Of a DNA stretch of 39,532 nucleotides, positions 9,899-20,490 are shown one piece after another; the stretch's first letter is position 1; the number at the start of each line of letters is the position of its first letter. The position numbers were made by a program, and so were the translations under genes. Below the pieces are notes generated by a model, which was not told the origin of the DNA, searched no databases, and was given only the letters and a program-made list of their open reading frames with translations. This DNA comes from Stentor coeruleus. Taxonomy: Eukaryota; Ciliophora; Heterotrichea; Heterotrichida; Stentoridae. The stretch spans positions 1 through 39,532 of the forward strand of contig MPUH01000698.1 in NCBI GenBank assembly GCA_001970955.1. The letters run 5' to 3'.

Positions 9899-12800
9899 AT
9901 GAACAACTTCTTGAAATGGTTCTCAAACAAACCTTCAGACAACTTAACAGGAATCCTTGAAATCCTTAATGAAGAAAAGTCTATATCCAAACGTCATAGT
10001 ATAATGATTAACTACATACAAAAACTCCTTAAAAACACTAATGAGAAATTCAACCCAAGACTCCAAAAATTCTTTAAAGAATATGGGGGAATAGTAACCT
10101 CAATATGCTTAACATGCATTTTTCAAACTGATCATAAATATAAAATCAAGTCTTGGGAAGAAGCTACATATACTTTTATAGCATTAATAGAAATGACTCA
10201 ATATGGGCAAATCAATAAAGTCGAAGATTTACAAGTTATAGCGAAAACCTGCTTACAAGATGGGAATCGTTATGAATTAAAACATTATGGCCTTAGGTTG
10301 ATTATGAATATTGTTAGTTATAAAGATACACTTATACCTTTTGATATTTTTCAAGCATCTATTGATTTAGGGTTGTTTGGTAATGAAGGTATTGGGATTA
10401 GAAGGGAGATTTTAAAAGGAAATGATGATATGAAATGGATGTTGCAGATTAAAGAAATTTTAAATAAGGTTCCTGTGAAAGTTTTGGATTTGAGGAAAAT
10501 TGTTGAGTTCGTGCCGGAGAATGAGATGGTTAAGGAAGGAATTTTTATGTTTAAGTATATGTTGGATTATACGTTGGCTGGAAGTTTTGATCAGGAACAA
10601 GTGAATTATATTGACCATTTTAGGAAATGGTTAGGGATACTTAGAAGGTCGTATTTGAAATTTTTGTATCCTGATTTGATAAACTTAGACCATACTGGGG
10701 GTTTCAAGAACTGCCCACATATTCTTCATTTCCTCATAATTTCATGGGTACGTAAATTCGCCAAACACCCAGAAATCAATATGTGGATGTTTGAATTCCA
10801 TCAAGACCGTCAGCTGGTCCTAGGGATTATCGAAAAATCTTTTATGCTCTTTAACCAAAACTCGCTTCTCTCCCAACAAACCGCATTAAAATCCTATGAA
10901 ATCTTTGAAAACTGGATTCTAAATACCAAACCTTTATACTTAAAAGATACAACCCAAGAACAATTTAGTTTAACCATCATAAAACATATAATCTGTATTT
11001 TCAATTACAAAAACGATACATCAAAAAGCCGTATAGAAATCTGCACAAAATCTTTTGACCTTCTAAGATTATTCTATGAAAAATACCCAGAAAACATAGA
11101 ATTTATTAAAACCCTTTTATTACTATGTGAAATACTACAAAAACAAAACCCATGCAAAGATTTGATTGAAGTTTTAAGTTCTTTTATATTAAAAGTTATG
11201 AAAAAAGGGGTGGTTAATAATCAACAAGATTTTAAAAAAATCATAGAAAACTTTGAACCATATTTGCATATATGGGCAGATGAGTATATAGAAATTATTG
11301 ACAATTGGAAAAACAAAACATTTGAGTTATCAGAAGAAACGGATTATGGGGTTTATAGTAACAGGACTCAATTAAGATTTTGGCTTGATTTTATAAGACT
11401 ATTAGGAAGTCCATTAAAGTTTGGTGAAAAAGCTCAGAATAAATGGGTGAGTTCGTTAAAAGATATTGTTTTTGATTTGATGGAAAAAATGGTCAGTCCT
11501 GCGGTATTACTTGAGTGTTTTTTAACTGATTTATCTAAGCTCATATTGGAAGGTTTTGAAAGTACACAATTAATTAGCCTTGATACGTTGTGTTTGTTGT
11601 ATACGAAAAACACTTATGAAGGACCATCTTCTATGCAGATCCAACACCTTTTTTACTTGTTGTCGGTTGCTATAAAAAGGCCACATCTTGAAAAATCAGT
11701 ACTTACGCATAGTCCTAAACTTCTTGATTATAGAGGAAACCATGTTTTACTTAAACATTTAATTGACTTGGCTAATAGTTACATGAGTGAAGGGCTTTTT
11801 TTCATATATCGGATACTATCTTTACCGAATTACTATAAAAACACTATGCTTTTAACATTAGATAACTCAAAAACCACGTATTTATCATTAAAAAACGATA
11901 TTTTCAATTTTTTCATCAAAAGACTGTCAGCTTTTCCTAGGACTCAAGCTTTAGAAGCTTTTACTGTTTTTCTTATTGAAGAAATTTCTTATGAAAATAG
12001 TCCTTTTGTCAATAAAGGTATTGAGATTTTATTGGATATATGTAATGATATTGACCAAAATACTGCTGTTTTATCTTTGCAATCAATTGGGACTATAGCT
12101 CAAGTTTTACCTAGTTATCAAGAGTATATACTTGAGTTTGTTATAAAAAATGTTTTGAATGAGAAAAAATTTGATTCAGAGGTGTTGTTGACAGCGATTT
12201 TTGATCTGATTTTGTCGTTGCTCATGAACTTGAAAAGCAATACTGATAAAGAAAACCTTAAACTACTCTTTGAAAAAATAGCAAAATTAAGTCAATTGAT
12301 TGACCCTGACAGCAAAATCAAGACTTATATTGATGTTTTTTTGTCGTTTATAGGGTTTTACTTTTTGAATTTCCCAATCCAAGACAATTTGGTTGAGATC
12401 TTTGACTCGAATACAAGTGAACCCTTTCCTTCTAAAGAAGAAGAACATTATTCTTTGAACAATAATACAATTATTACCCTTTATAAGGATAAATTTGTTA
12501 TTAGAAATGAGTTTGGGAAATTTCTATGGACTTGCTCAAGTTATGATGTTTTTGATGGCGAAAATAAAACTGAAGCCAAAGACAAACTTTTGTCGATATT
12601 CAAAAAGTCGAAATTGTCGCTTAATACACAAGAAAATCCTAGCCAGTTGCCTGTAAGCCCAACTTTAGAGCTCCTTATATCCTTTATTCATAACAACTAC
12701 AAGCATTCAACAAGAACTTGTCCTTTAAGCATCCACGAAGATCTTTCCAATCAAATTAAGCATTTCGTAAAACTTGAAAGCACACCCAACACCAAAAACA

Positions 12801-13775
12801 ATCCTCCTCCCTTATACTCTAANTTGTCCTTTAAGCATCCACGAAGATCTTTCCAATCAAATTCAGCATTTCGTAAAACTTGAAAGCACACCCAACACCA
12901 AAAACAATCCTCCTCCCTTATACTCTAAATCATCAAGTCAAAGTCAAATCTTCATAGCAAATCTTGGCCTTCAAAACACCTTAGACCCATTACCAGCATC
13001 AGAAAAACTATCAATTGCCCTAAACCTTCTTGACAAATCTCAAGCTAGAGATCAAGTGCGAATAGGTATTCTCTACATAAAACCAGGTCAAGACAACGAA
13101 AAAGAAATCCTTTCAAGCAATTCCTCAAGTTCTAACTTCCAAGAATTCTTAACAAAAATCGGTAGAGTCGTCGAATTAACTAATTATAAAGGCAATCTTG
13201 GAGGTTTAGATCCAGGAAGTTGTGGGAAAATCAGCATTGCTTATACAGATTGGGGACATGATATAATGTTCCATGTTCCATTACTTATGCCAACTGATAC
13301 AAATGATAGTCAACAATTACTTAAAAAACGTCATGTAGGCAATGATAGAGTCGTTATAGTTTGGAGTGAAAACTGGAAAGAATATCGTCAAGATACAATA
13401 ATTACTCAGTTCAATCTAGTAAATCTCATAATCTACCCATTAGAAAAGCAGTTATATCGTATTCAAATCCAAATAAAGCATCGAGTAAAAAACCTAGAGT
13501 TCGGTCCATTAAAAGATGGAATGGTTATACATTGGAAAATACTACCTTTTCTTATAAGACTTACAGCAGTTAATGCTAATAGAGCTATAAATATAAGACA
13601 AATGGGTGTATATGAAAAACAACATATGCTTAGATATAAAAGTATAAAAGAAATTATAAGAGATAATATTATAGAACCTGAGTCGCCAAGTTTAAAAACT
13701 GTTAGACAGAGCTTTACTCATTTTTCTCAGATACAGAATAAAGATGTTTTAAGGCATTCTACTTTAATAAGTTAA
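9899..13775 (+). CDS. Tuberin/RalGAP-alpha-like GTPase-activating protein (split by assembly duplication)
   Basis: The frame runs 9899-12822, then meets an N at 12823 followed by a second copy of the preceding 105 bp. Collapsing the 106-nt duplication restores one frame of 1256 aa ending at 13775. The N-terminal ~1000 residues are alpha-helical, HEAT-like, as in tuberin. Residues about 1020-1210 are a Rap/Ran-GAP domain: GRVVELTNYKGNLGGLD, MFHVPLLMP, then KRHVGNDRVVIVW containing the putative catalytic Asn thumb (N1113), and ITQFNLVNLIIYPLE, closest to tuberin and RalGAP-alpha. Such proteins switch off Rheb or Ral GTPases. Human TSC2 is longer (about 1800 aa). SEC13 starts 20 bp downstream on the same strand; it is also a GATOR2 subunit, so both neighbours could touch TORC1 control, though the adjacency may be chance. 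Confidence 0.88.
12718..12928 (+). repeat. Gap-flanking duplication (105 bp, N, 105 bp): assembly artefact
   Basis: 12718-12822 and 12824-12928 are near-identical (AAG versus CAG in one place) and separated by a single N. Two contig ends with an unmerged overlap explain it best. The 106-nt offset breaks the frame of the tuberin-like gene artificially. Confidence 0.92.
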
Positions 13776-13795
13776 TATTATGTAGTTGATATAAT

Positions 13796-14698
13796 ATGTC
13801 TATACGTATTGATAGCAATATTGAAGGAATGATTTCTTGTTCTCAATTTGATTATACTGGTAGAAGACTTGCTGTTATAAGTTCAGATCAATCTATTAGA
13901 TTGTATTCTTATAATGATAATACATTGTCTGAGATTTGTACTTTAGAAAATCATCCTGGGGAAGTTTTGTGTTTATCATGGTCACATCCAAAATATGGGA
14001 GTTTATTAGCTAGTTGTGGTAGTGATAGGAAAATTATTATATGGAGGGAACAATCGATTAGGCTTTGGCAAACTATTTATGATTATACGGATTCTGTTGC
14101 TGTAAATTGTGTGAGTTTTGCCCCCTGGGAACTTGGGTTAAAACTACTTGCTGGGTTAGATGATGGGAATGTTATGATTATTTCGTTTAAAGGTGAATGG
14201 GTTAGTAGGAAATTTGTTGGGCATAGTTGCTCGGTTAAAGCTTTGGCTTGGGGAACTGCAATTTCACTAGTAAGCGCATGTAATTCTTCAGTACAAAAGA
14301 CCCTGCGTTTTGTCACAGGAGACAGTGATGGGAAAATCAAATACTGGACCCAAGAAGATGAAAGCTATAACTCAGAAAACCTAGAAAAACACGCGAATTG
14401 TATAAGAGACATATCTTGGAATCCTATAATCTCAAGTAATAAAGAACTCTTTGCCAGTTGTGCAGATCGATCAGTAGTTATTTGGTATAGAAGTACAGAA
14501 GAACAGACTTGGAAAGCTAAAGATGTTATAACTTTTTCAGCCCCAGTATGGAAAGTAAGTTGGAATGCGCTCGGCAATGCTTTAGCTGTGAGTTCAGCTG
14601 ACAACATAACAAGGATTTTAACAGAAAACCTTGAAGAAAGCTGGCGAGTCACTAGGCAGGTACTACAAAAAGGGGAAATTTCAGACATACCAAGCTAA
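13796..14698 (+). CDS. SEC13: SEC13, WD40 protein of COPII coat and nuclear pore
   Basis: 300 aa, the usual SEC13 length, in one exon. WD40 blades follow the SEC13 pattern: HPGEVLCLSWSHPKYGSLLASCGSDRKIIIWRE, then CVSFAPWELGLKLLAGLDDGNVMI, RFVTGDSDGKIKYW, CIRDISWNP, and APVWKVSWNALGNALAVSSADN. SEC13 pairs with SEC31 in the outer COPII cage, with NUP145C/NUP96 in the nuclear pore Y complex, and occurs in GATOR2. SEH1 is the main alternative; HPKYGSLLASCGSDRKIIIWRE and the ending (QKGEISDIPS) favour SEC13. It starts 20 bp after the tuberin-like gene. Confidence 0.92.
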   Translation: MSIRIDSNIEGMISCSQFDYTGRRLAVISSDQSIRLYSYNDNTLSEICTLENHPGEVLCLSWSHPKYGSLLASCGSDRKIIIWREQSIRLWQTIYDYTDSVAVNCVSFAPWELGLKLLAGLDDGNVMIISFKGEWVSRKFVGHSCSVKALAWGTAISLVSACNSSVQKTLRFVTGDSDGKIKYWTQEDESYNSENLEKHANCIRDISWNPIISSNKELFASCADRSVVIWYRSTEEQTWKAKDVITFSAPVWKVSWNALGNALAVSSADNITRILTENLEESWRVTRQVLQKGEISDIPS

Positions 14699-14962
14699 CT
14701 ATATAACCTAATAAAAAAATCTTCTTCAAAAAGCCATAATTTTCCAACAAATCATATCAAAAATGCTTGCAAAAACTCCACTTGATATAAAAACATCTGC
14801 AAATCCTCATAAATCCTAAAAATCATACAAAAATCCTTTAAAATTATCCTTCCACACCTCTAATCTTCAAAAAAAATCCCTTTATTATACTCTTTAACCA
14901 TATATTTTCTAAGATAAAATGCCTAAAAATCAATCGTTTTATATAAAATACTCAATCAACCA

Positions 14963-15979
14963 ATGGACAGTAGCCGATCCGAAAAAAATCTAATTCGAAA
15001 AAAGTCCAAAAAAATCGAAGACGATCTTTTTACTCGACACAAAGACGTTAGGAGAAAAATTGATGCTTTAAAGACCAAAAAAATTAACGAACAACTAAAA
15101 AACAGCAGGGCAACTCCACTTATCAACACTTTATCCAAACGTCTGGCAAGTAAAACTCAAAGGGAAAAACAGTCGATTTATAGTCCGACAAGGTTGCAAC
15201 GGACTCATGAGATATTGAAAAACTCGAGATTTATGCCTAAAAAAATCCGCCTTTCATTAGGAAACCTAAAGCAAATCGCGGATACTTGCAATACAACTCC
15301 TATGAAAATCTGCAGATACGATGTTGCTATGACTGCTCCAAGACCAGAATCCCCTGTTACATTCCCTTCTTTGCAAATGCCTATAAGTGCCCGGGATTCA
15401 CATCTTTCAAATGACCTTCCTCCTGATATAACCCAACGAAATGAAGTACTTTACAGTCTTCGTAATGAAAGCTTATCTCGGGATCCCGAGAAAAAACCTA
15501 TTGAAGCTAGTTATGGTAATTTGTCCATTGCAGAACGTACCTCTCTTTGGCTACAACGTAAAGATGATAAAATCAAACTTCTCCAAGCTAAAAAAGCTAC
15601 AAAAGCAACTTCAGGGTGTACATTTCGCCCACAACTAAGCCAAACTTTCCGTCATTCTAATAAATCCACACAGCGTAGTCTGTCTTCTCATAGTTCATTT
15701 TCTGCTATTAACATCAAAAAACCCCCTTATCGGACTATTAGTGTAACATCTTTTGCTCATAGTGATAAAGCTCAATCAATCAGCAATAAAAGCTCAATAC
15801 TCAATCATACGACAAAAATACATAGAAATGCATCGTTAAGCGCTCTTGGAACTTATAGTTACAGTGCAATATGCCCTGTGGATATATCATTAAGCTACTC
15901 ATCAGGGTACTCAAAAGACTTTAAAAAACGTGCGAAACCACTTATAGACTACAAGTCTTTAAATTTCAACGTTAGATAA
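14963..15979 (+). CDS. Basic protein with a TFRPQL-type motif, function unknown
   Basis: 338 aa, one exon, strongly basic and Ser-rich. The N-terminus is a charged helix (KKSKKIEDDLFTRHKDVRRK). Residues about 185-230 contain NLSIAERTSLWLQRKDDKI followed by a Lys-rich helix and SGCTFRPQL. This 'ER..LW...K..KI...... CTF.P.L' pattern recurs in many protist cytoskeleton-associated proteins, but I cannot name a family. The rest appears disordered. No membrane segment or catalytic motif is visible. The G-depleted 260 bp upstream is typical of 5' flanks in this window. Confidence 0.75.
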   Translation: MDSSRSEKNLIRKKSKKIEDDLFTRHKDVRRKIDALKTKKINEQLKNSRATPLINTLSKRLASKTQREKQSIYSPTRLQRTHEILKNSRFMPKKIRLSLGNLKQIADTCNTTPMKICRYDVAMTAPRPESPVTFPSLQMPISARDSHLSNDLPPDITQRNEVLYSLRNESLSRDPEKKPIEASYGNLSIAERTSLWLQRKDDKIKLLQAKKATKATSGCTFRPQLSQTFRHSNKSTQRSLSSHSSFSAINIKKPPYRTISVTSFAHSDKAQSISNKSSILNHTTKIHRNASLSALGTYSYSAICPVDISLSYSSGYSKDFKKRAKPLIDYKSLNFNVR

Positions 15980-16951
15980 TTAGTTATTTTATGTGTTGTG
16001 CTTTTTTTTTTTAGTTTTAGTTTTTGGGAAATCAATTTCACCAGGTATTAAAGTTTTATATAAAGTTGGTCAGCTTTGAAATTATGAGTTTTAAAAATTT
16101 TTTTTGCAAAGATGGTGAGAAAATCTTGTTGTTGATAAAATGAGGTATATTTTTTGTATTAGATGATGATTCTATAAACACAATTTTAGAATAATATTTG
16201 TATATTTTTTTTTAAGATAATTTAATGTTTTTTTTTGATTGTATTGATGGATTAGAAATACTTGTGATTTTAGTGTTACCTTAGGTTTTTGGGTTTTAGT
16301 AGTTTTTTAGATGTTTGGGTTTGGAATAGGAGATTATGTTTAGAGGCTGACTTTTAGTTATGTTTTTAAATATTTCGAATACTATTTGACAGTTTTCACA
16401 GAAAAAAGGTTTATAAAAGAGTTGAGTAAAATTGTAAACTCTGGCTGTATTTGTTCATAGTAAAAAGCGCATGACTTTGTTAATAAATTTTAAGTCAGTT
16501 TTCTGGTTGGGAGGATTTTTTATGGATTTTGTTATCAGAAACTTATTTAAAATCAGAAAAATTATGCAATTGTTACTTAACTGTTTTTGGAAAATCAAAA
16601 ATCAAAAGTTTAGTTGAAAAAATACATCAAACTCAATAAAAAGTTTTCTGTACAATTTACGATAAGAATATTCATACAATTAATAAACTTTGTCGAACAT
16701 GATTTATTAATAACCTCAAGATAAAATCACAATTTTTTGCATGCCAAAAATCTAAATCGTATAAAAACCCTTTTTATAAAAATTTAATAATTCCGACAAT
16801 AATTTTTAAAGAAAGAAAAAACTGGTTTCATGATAAAATAGGCAAAGTGATATAAGAAATATTATATAAAATTTGATTTAAATTATAATTATCAAGCAAT
16901 ATTTACATATTTAATATTAAACTTTATAACAAATAATTTTTAACTGTTATA
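15980..16951. other. Long AT-rich spacer
   Basis: No supported gene. The first 550 bp are T- and G-rich (C-poor), as in other 3' flanks here; from about 16600 the strand becomes A-rich. No RNA gene or repeat was recognised. Confidence 0.4.
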
Positions 16952-17296
16952 TTATAATCTTGTGTTCACCTTGTTTTTCTTGAAGAATCCAGCTTGCTTT
17001 AGGCATGCTTTGAAGTTCTTATGGTGTTTATAGCAAACTGGGAATTTAGTTATAGAAATGTTATGGGTGCTTTCTCGCTTTGTGCAGTGAATAGAAACTA
17101 TTGTTTGGTAGTGTATTTTCCAGCCCTCGAAGCCTACTTCGCTCAGGAACAATCCTCCACGTTGATTCTGGCTAATATTTGGGGTGCTCTCTCTGATTAT
17201 TTTTCAGTATGAGTGGATGTGTGATCTTATCACTCTCTCTATTGATTTCCAGTCCGTTATTTCTAGGAGGGGGTTTTCTATCTTCAGGTATGACAT
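16952..17296 (-). pseudogene. GC-rich island with a 115-codon frame interrupted by one TGA
   Basis: Reading minus from ATG at 17296, a frame runs 30 codons to a TGA (17204-17206), then 83 more codons to TAA at 16952. G+C is about 41% over 17041-17220 by hand count, well above the surrounding intergenic DNA. The translation is basic and includes GWKIHYQTIVSIHC and VCYKHHKNFKACLKQAGFF, with a Cys/His grouping that could be zinc-binding. I recognise no family. It may be a broken gene, a transferred or mobile-element fragment, or a gene in which TGA is read through. A plus-strand frame of 63 codons (17021-17212) overlaps it and looks less protein-like. Small hairpins (CGAAG/CTTCG at about 17128, GTGAT/ATCAC at about 17220) leave a structured RNA possible. 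Confidence 0.35.
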
Positions 17297-17403
17297 GACT
17301 TTATCATATTATCATACTTTTTATAAATAAAAACACTATTATATACACTAAAAATGCTAATGTGAATAATCCATATGCCTATATTTTAATGACAGTTTTA
17401 AAT

Positions 17404-17481
17404 ATATATGAAAGAAATAATATGGGCTGGACAATAGTCAAGTGATAATTCCTAATTAATACTAATATATGAAAGAAATAA
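17404..17481 (+). mobile_element. Dispersed element, copy 2, with 17-nt target-site duplication over a start codon
   Basis: The element (inverse orientation, 17421-17464) is flanked by the 17-mer ATATATGAAAGAAATAA at 17404-17420 and 17465-17481. The core 17424-17464 matches the element at 658-698 over 41 nt with one mismatch. The duplicated target includes the ATG and first codons of the gene at 17469. The upstream ATG copy (17409) therefore opens a short uORF reading MKEIIWAGQ before a TAG, while the downstream copy keeps the gene's start. Confidence 0.65.
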
Positions 17482-18389
17482 CAAAGAAAAATCGACAAGG
17501 GAAATCATTGAAAAAACCGTCAAAGAAAAAAGTAGACTGCAGCGAAGATAGAAAAAAAGAATACTTAGAAATGAGGACAAAATATCAAAGTCAAGGACTA
17601 ACTCAGAATTGTTTAATGATAGGAAGAAGGATTTCTGTATATCCTGGAGTTCCTAATGAACTTAAATCCATTAATCTTCTAGAAAGGGTCCTCACGACCA
17701 TATCAGAGTTTCTTATGAACGATCTTGAAGCAGTGCTTTTCAGCCAATATCTCGAATCCTTTGGATGGAACGACAAAGATTTCCCAATAAACACCTTATT
17801 ATCCCTCACAGCCTTATCAGTTAAAAGCTCACTATCAGAAAAATTCCCAATCTTTCACGAGTACCTTTCACAAACCTTGCATTCCTTCTCCTCATCATAT
17901 AAGCGTTTCCTAAATAAATACTCCAAAAACTTGTCTTTTGACATAAAAACCCTAAATTCAAAACTCTCATCTTGCACATCTCAAGAATTCTATTCAAATA
18001 CTCATAAAATTATCGATTACAACTTCTACGTTGATGAAATATTAAAGTTTTCTTTATCTTATAACATAAACTTAGGGTCAAAAAAACACAAGTCAAATAT
18101 GAAAAATTCAAATAAAAAGGATAAAAAAGATAAAAAAAAACCTAATAAAGAACCATTAAGTTTACCTTTTATTCCTGAAGATACATACAATCCTTTATTA
18201 ACACTTACTAGAGATGATAGTCAAGTTACTGATATGATTTGGTTAAGTAGACAAGGATCATTACAAGAAGTTGTGAAAAAAACCTCAACACCTCGAGGAT
18301 TTGGGAATTTTTTTATGCATGAAGACCAAAGAGAACAGATTAAAATACTTGCAAGTAGAAGAAATTCAGCACAAAATAGGCACTTATAA
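17469..18389 (+). CDS. Protein of unknown function, Lys-rich
   Basis: 306 aa, one exon. It has a basic N-terminus (KKNRQGKSLKKPSKKK), a central helical region (residues about 60-170, including SFGWNDKDFPINTLLSLTALSVKSSLSEKF), a Lys/Asn linker (NSNKKDKKDKKKPNKEP) and a C-terminal Ser/Arg-rich end. No family recognised. The start at 17469 lies in the second copy of a 17-nt duplication created by the short element inserted just upstream; the next Met is at residue 36. A uORF beginning at 17409 could lower translation. It ends with TAA. Confidence 0.7.
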   Translation: MKEITKKNRQGKSLKKPSKKKVDCSEDRKKEYLEMRTKYQSQGLTQNCLMIGRRISVYPGVPNELKSINLLERVLTTISEFLMNDLEAVLFSQYLESFGWNDKDFPINTLLSLTALSVKSSLSEKFPIFHEYLSQTLHSFSSSYKRFLNKYSKNLSFDIKTLNSKLSSCTSQEFYSNTHKIIDYNFYVDEILKFSLSYNINLGSKKHKSNMKNSNKKDKKDKKKPNKEPLSLPFIPEDTYNPLLTLTRDDSQVTDMIWLSRQGSLQEVVKKTSTPRGFGNFFMHEDQREQIKILASRRNSAQNRHL

Positions 18390-18471
18390 TTATAATTTTT
18401 TAGGATTTTTTTTTTGATACTTTAAAAGTATTTAGAATATAATAAGTTTATATTTTGACATATAATATAAT

Positions 18472-18669
18472 ATGAGATTTCCTAAGATTAAGGTAGTCAA
18501 GCTGCCTGAAGGACAAAAAGGACGCTTTGCTAAAGTCTTGAGAATGTTTATGCTTATGAATATAGGATTTTGTGGGTATTATTTTGGTAAAAGCATGCCG
18601 GAGAAAGTGACTAGTGAAGATATTGAGAAAAAGAAACTTGAGGATGAGTCTAAAATCTTACAGGAATAA
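18472..18669 (+). CDS. Small single-pass membrane protein, unknown
   Basis: 65 aa. It has a basic N-terminus (MRFPKIKVVKLPEGQKGRFAK), one hydrophobic segment (residues about 27-43, VLRMFMLMNIGFCGYYFG), then a charged helix (SEDIEKKKLEDESKIL). This layout is common in small mitochondrial inner-membrane or ER proteins, but no family is assignable. It lies 82 bp after the preceding gene on the same strand. Codon use resembles its neighbours. Confidence 0.55.
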   Translation: MRFPKIKVVKLPEGQKGRFAKVLRMFMLMNIGFCGYYFGKSMPEKVTSEDIEKKKLEDESKILQE

Positions 18670-19462
18670 TTTAATAAAGATTTTTAGTAGGATTGAATGA
18701 TTTTTTTAGGTCTGGGAATGAAGAGTCTTATTTTTTTATGTTTGCTATTAGTTGACTTGGATTTTATTGGAAATTATTCTGAGTAATAGATTTTTTGGCT
18801 TAGTGTTTGTTGGATAAGTTTTTATGATTTAATTTGAAAGTATTTATCTTTTGATTTGTGTCTTTTGTGGGTTGGTTTATAAAATATCTTTTTCTTTTCA
18901 ACACCTACGCTTTACATTTGCCTTTCAGATGTTTTTTTGTATTCATTTTTGATTTAAGTTTTGTTATTCCTATAAACTTATATAAAAGGTTTTTTATGAT
19001 TATATAACAAAAAATTGCAAATATTCCAAATGTAAATTTTTATTTTAATCATGAAATAAGATTATATTACTATATTTTAAAGCATATATCTAATTTAGTA
19101 ACTAAGGGATAAAAATAAAGAGATATTATCTAAACTCAGGTAAAAACTTTCTAATCTCAAACACTTGAAACTACATAATCAGCATCTAAGAAGAAAGTCA
19201 AACAATAAACTAGATAATTTTGGGCCTTTTAAATACTATAATCTATGCTATAAAATTAAACAGTAAATCAGTTAAATTATAAGCATTTATCCTCATCATT
19301 TAAAACAGATTTATCTCAAATTCATAAAACATTAAATCAAATTTATCAATAAAAAAAAGCATATCTTATAACATTCTAATAATATTTTTCCCAATATATA
19401 ACTGATCTTAAATTATAATATAATTCTATGTAATATATAAAACAGGAAACTACCCCACTGAA
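18670..19462. other. Spacer with no recognised feature
   Basis: The left part (to about 19000) is T/G-rich, the typical 3'-flank composition here; the right part is A/C-rich. I see no gene, RNA or repeat in it. Confidence 0.4.
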
Positions 19463-19852
19463 AGATGAAAATATTTCATTCATAAACATCTTTCTTATCA
19501 GCAATCAAAATTGATGTTCATGTTTTTTCAATCTGTTTATAAAATTAAGTTTTGGGATTCTCATAATAATATAAAAGAAAATTATTTTACTCTGAAATTC
19601 GCTTTAAAAAACTATTCAGGCATATTAATATTTAATGATTTAACATCAGAAATTTTTATAAAAGGAAAGTATTTATTATTATTATTGGGACAAAAATGAT
19701 TTGATAGATTTAAGGAAAGTTTCTACTGAAGAAATATTAGAAATTACTCTAAATCATAGAGTTGGGTATATAAAATACTCATCTTTAACTGGGTTTTGGT
19801 TGCAGCGAAAGGACTGATTGAAATTCTTATTAAAAAAGGGATTGAGATATGA
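19463..19852 (+). pseudogene. Decayed Rab-like atypical GTPase
   Basis: Fragments in different frames align in order with the two intact genes downstream. INIFLISN then a TGA sits where the P-loop should be. VYKIKFWDS and ILIFNDLTSEIF match YKIRLW and LILGDLTSDTF of the 20932 gene. A one-base loss in an A-run (about 19694) follows, then DLIDLRKVSTEEILEIT and YSSLTGF in a new frame, then after a small deletion VAAKGLIEILIKKGIEI. At least two frameshifts and one in-frame stop show it is dead. It sits 70 bp before the first intact member, as expected of a local tandem duplication. Confidence 0.8.
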
Positions 19853-19922
19853 TTAAAGGGTATCTAAAAATTATTTAGTTGAAATTTTTTAATTATGGGT
19901 TTAAGATATTTGCATTTATAAT

Positions 19923-20490
19923 ATGAAAGATCAAGACGATATCGAATCTCCATTTATTGATATTTTACTTTACGGCGCTAAGGATTGTGGACGTTCAAGT
20001 TTTTATTCTCGATACAAAAACAGCAAATTCGATAACACAATTCCAACCTCTGATCAGTATTCATTTGTAATACCCATTTTAGTATATAAAAAATATTGTT
20101 ATTGACAATTTAGATTATAAAATAAGGCTTTGGGATCCCTGCATAAAAGCATGTTATACTATGATTCCTAATGAATTTTATGATTTAAAAAATACAGGCA
20201 TTTTAATATTAGTCGATTTAACGACATATACAATTTATGAAGATACTGCTCGTCTTCATCAGTTTTTATATTTACATGAAAAAGGTGATCATTGTTTATG
20301 TTTTGTAGGGACGAAAAATGATTTAGTGGGTTTAAGGAAAATATCTAGTGAAGATATGCTAATGATTGCTGAAAGATATGGAATAGGGTATATGGAATGC
20401 TCTTCTTTAACTGGATTTGGAGTTGATGAATGCATTATGTTTACTGCTAGACATATTATTGATAAATATATTCATATTAGAATATTGTAG
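19923..20490 (+). CDS. Rab-like atypical GTPase with altered P-loop
   Basis: Exon 1 is 19923-20066 and exon 2 is 20083-20490, joined through a 16-nt intron; 183 aa. The frame is broken unless the intron is removed; spliced, it reads SFYIKNIVIDNLDYKIRLWDP, matching its paralogues. The P-loop region is YGAKDCGRSSF: Arg stands where Rab and Ras have the nucleotide-binding Lys. Switch II (WDTAGQE) is replaced by LWDPCIKA. The guanine-recognition motifs G4 (VGTKNDLV) and G5 (MECSSLTGFG) are intact. There is no C-terminal prenylation Cys (it ends HIRIL). It is likely a Rab-derived protein with weakened or no GTP hydrolysis. One of four such genes in this window. Confidence 0.8.
20067..20082 (+). 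other. 16-nt intron
   Basis: GTAATACCCATTTTAG, phase 0 after codon 48. Its 16-nt length is required: splicing restores the frame that all paralogues share. A is at position 10; the extra base is on the 3' side. Confidence 0.88.

Noticed and set aside
14083..14688. Minus-strand open frames opposite SEC13
   Set aside because: SEC13 is unambiguous on the plus strand; the antisense frames have no recognisable content.
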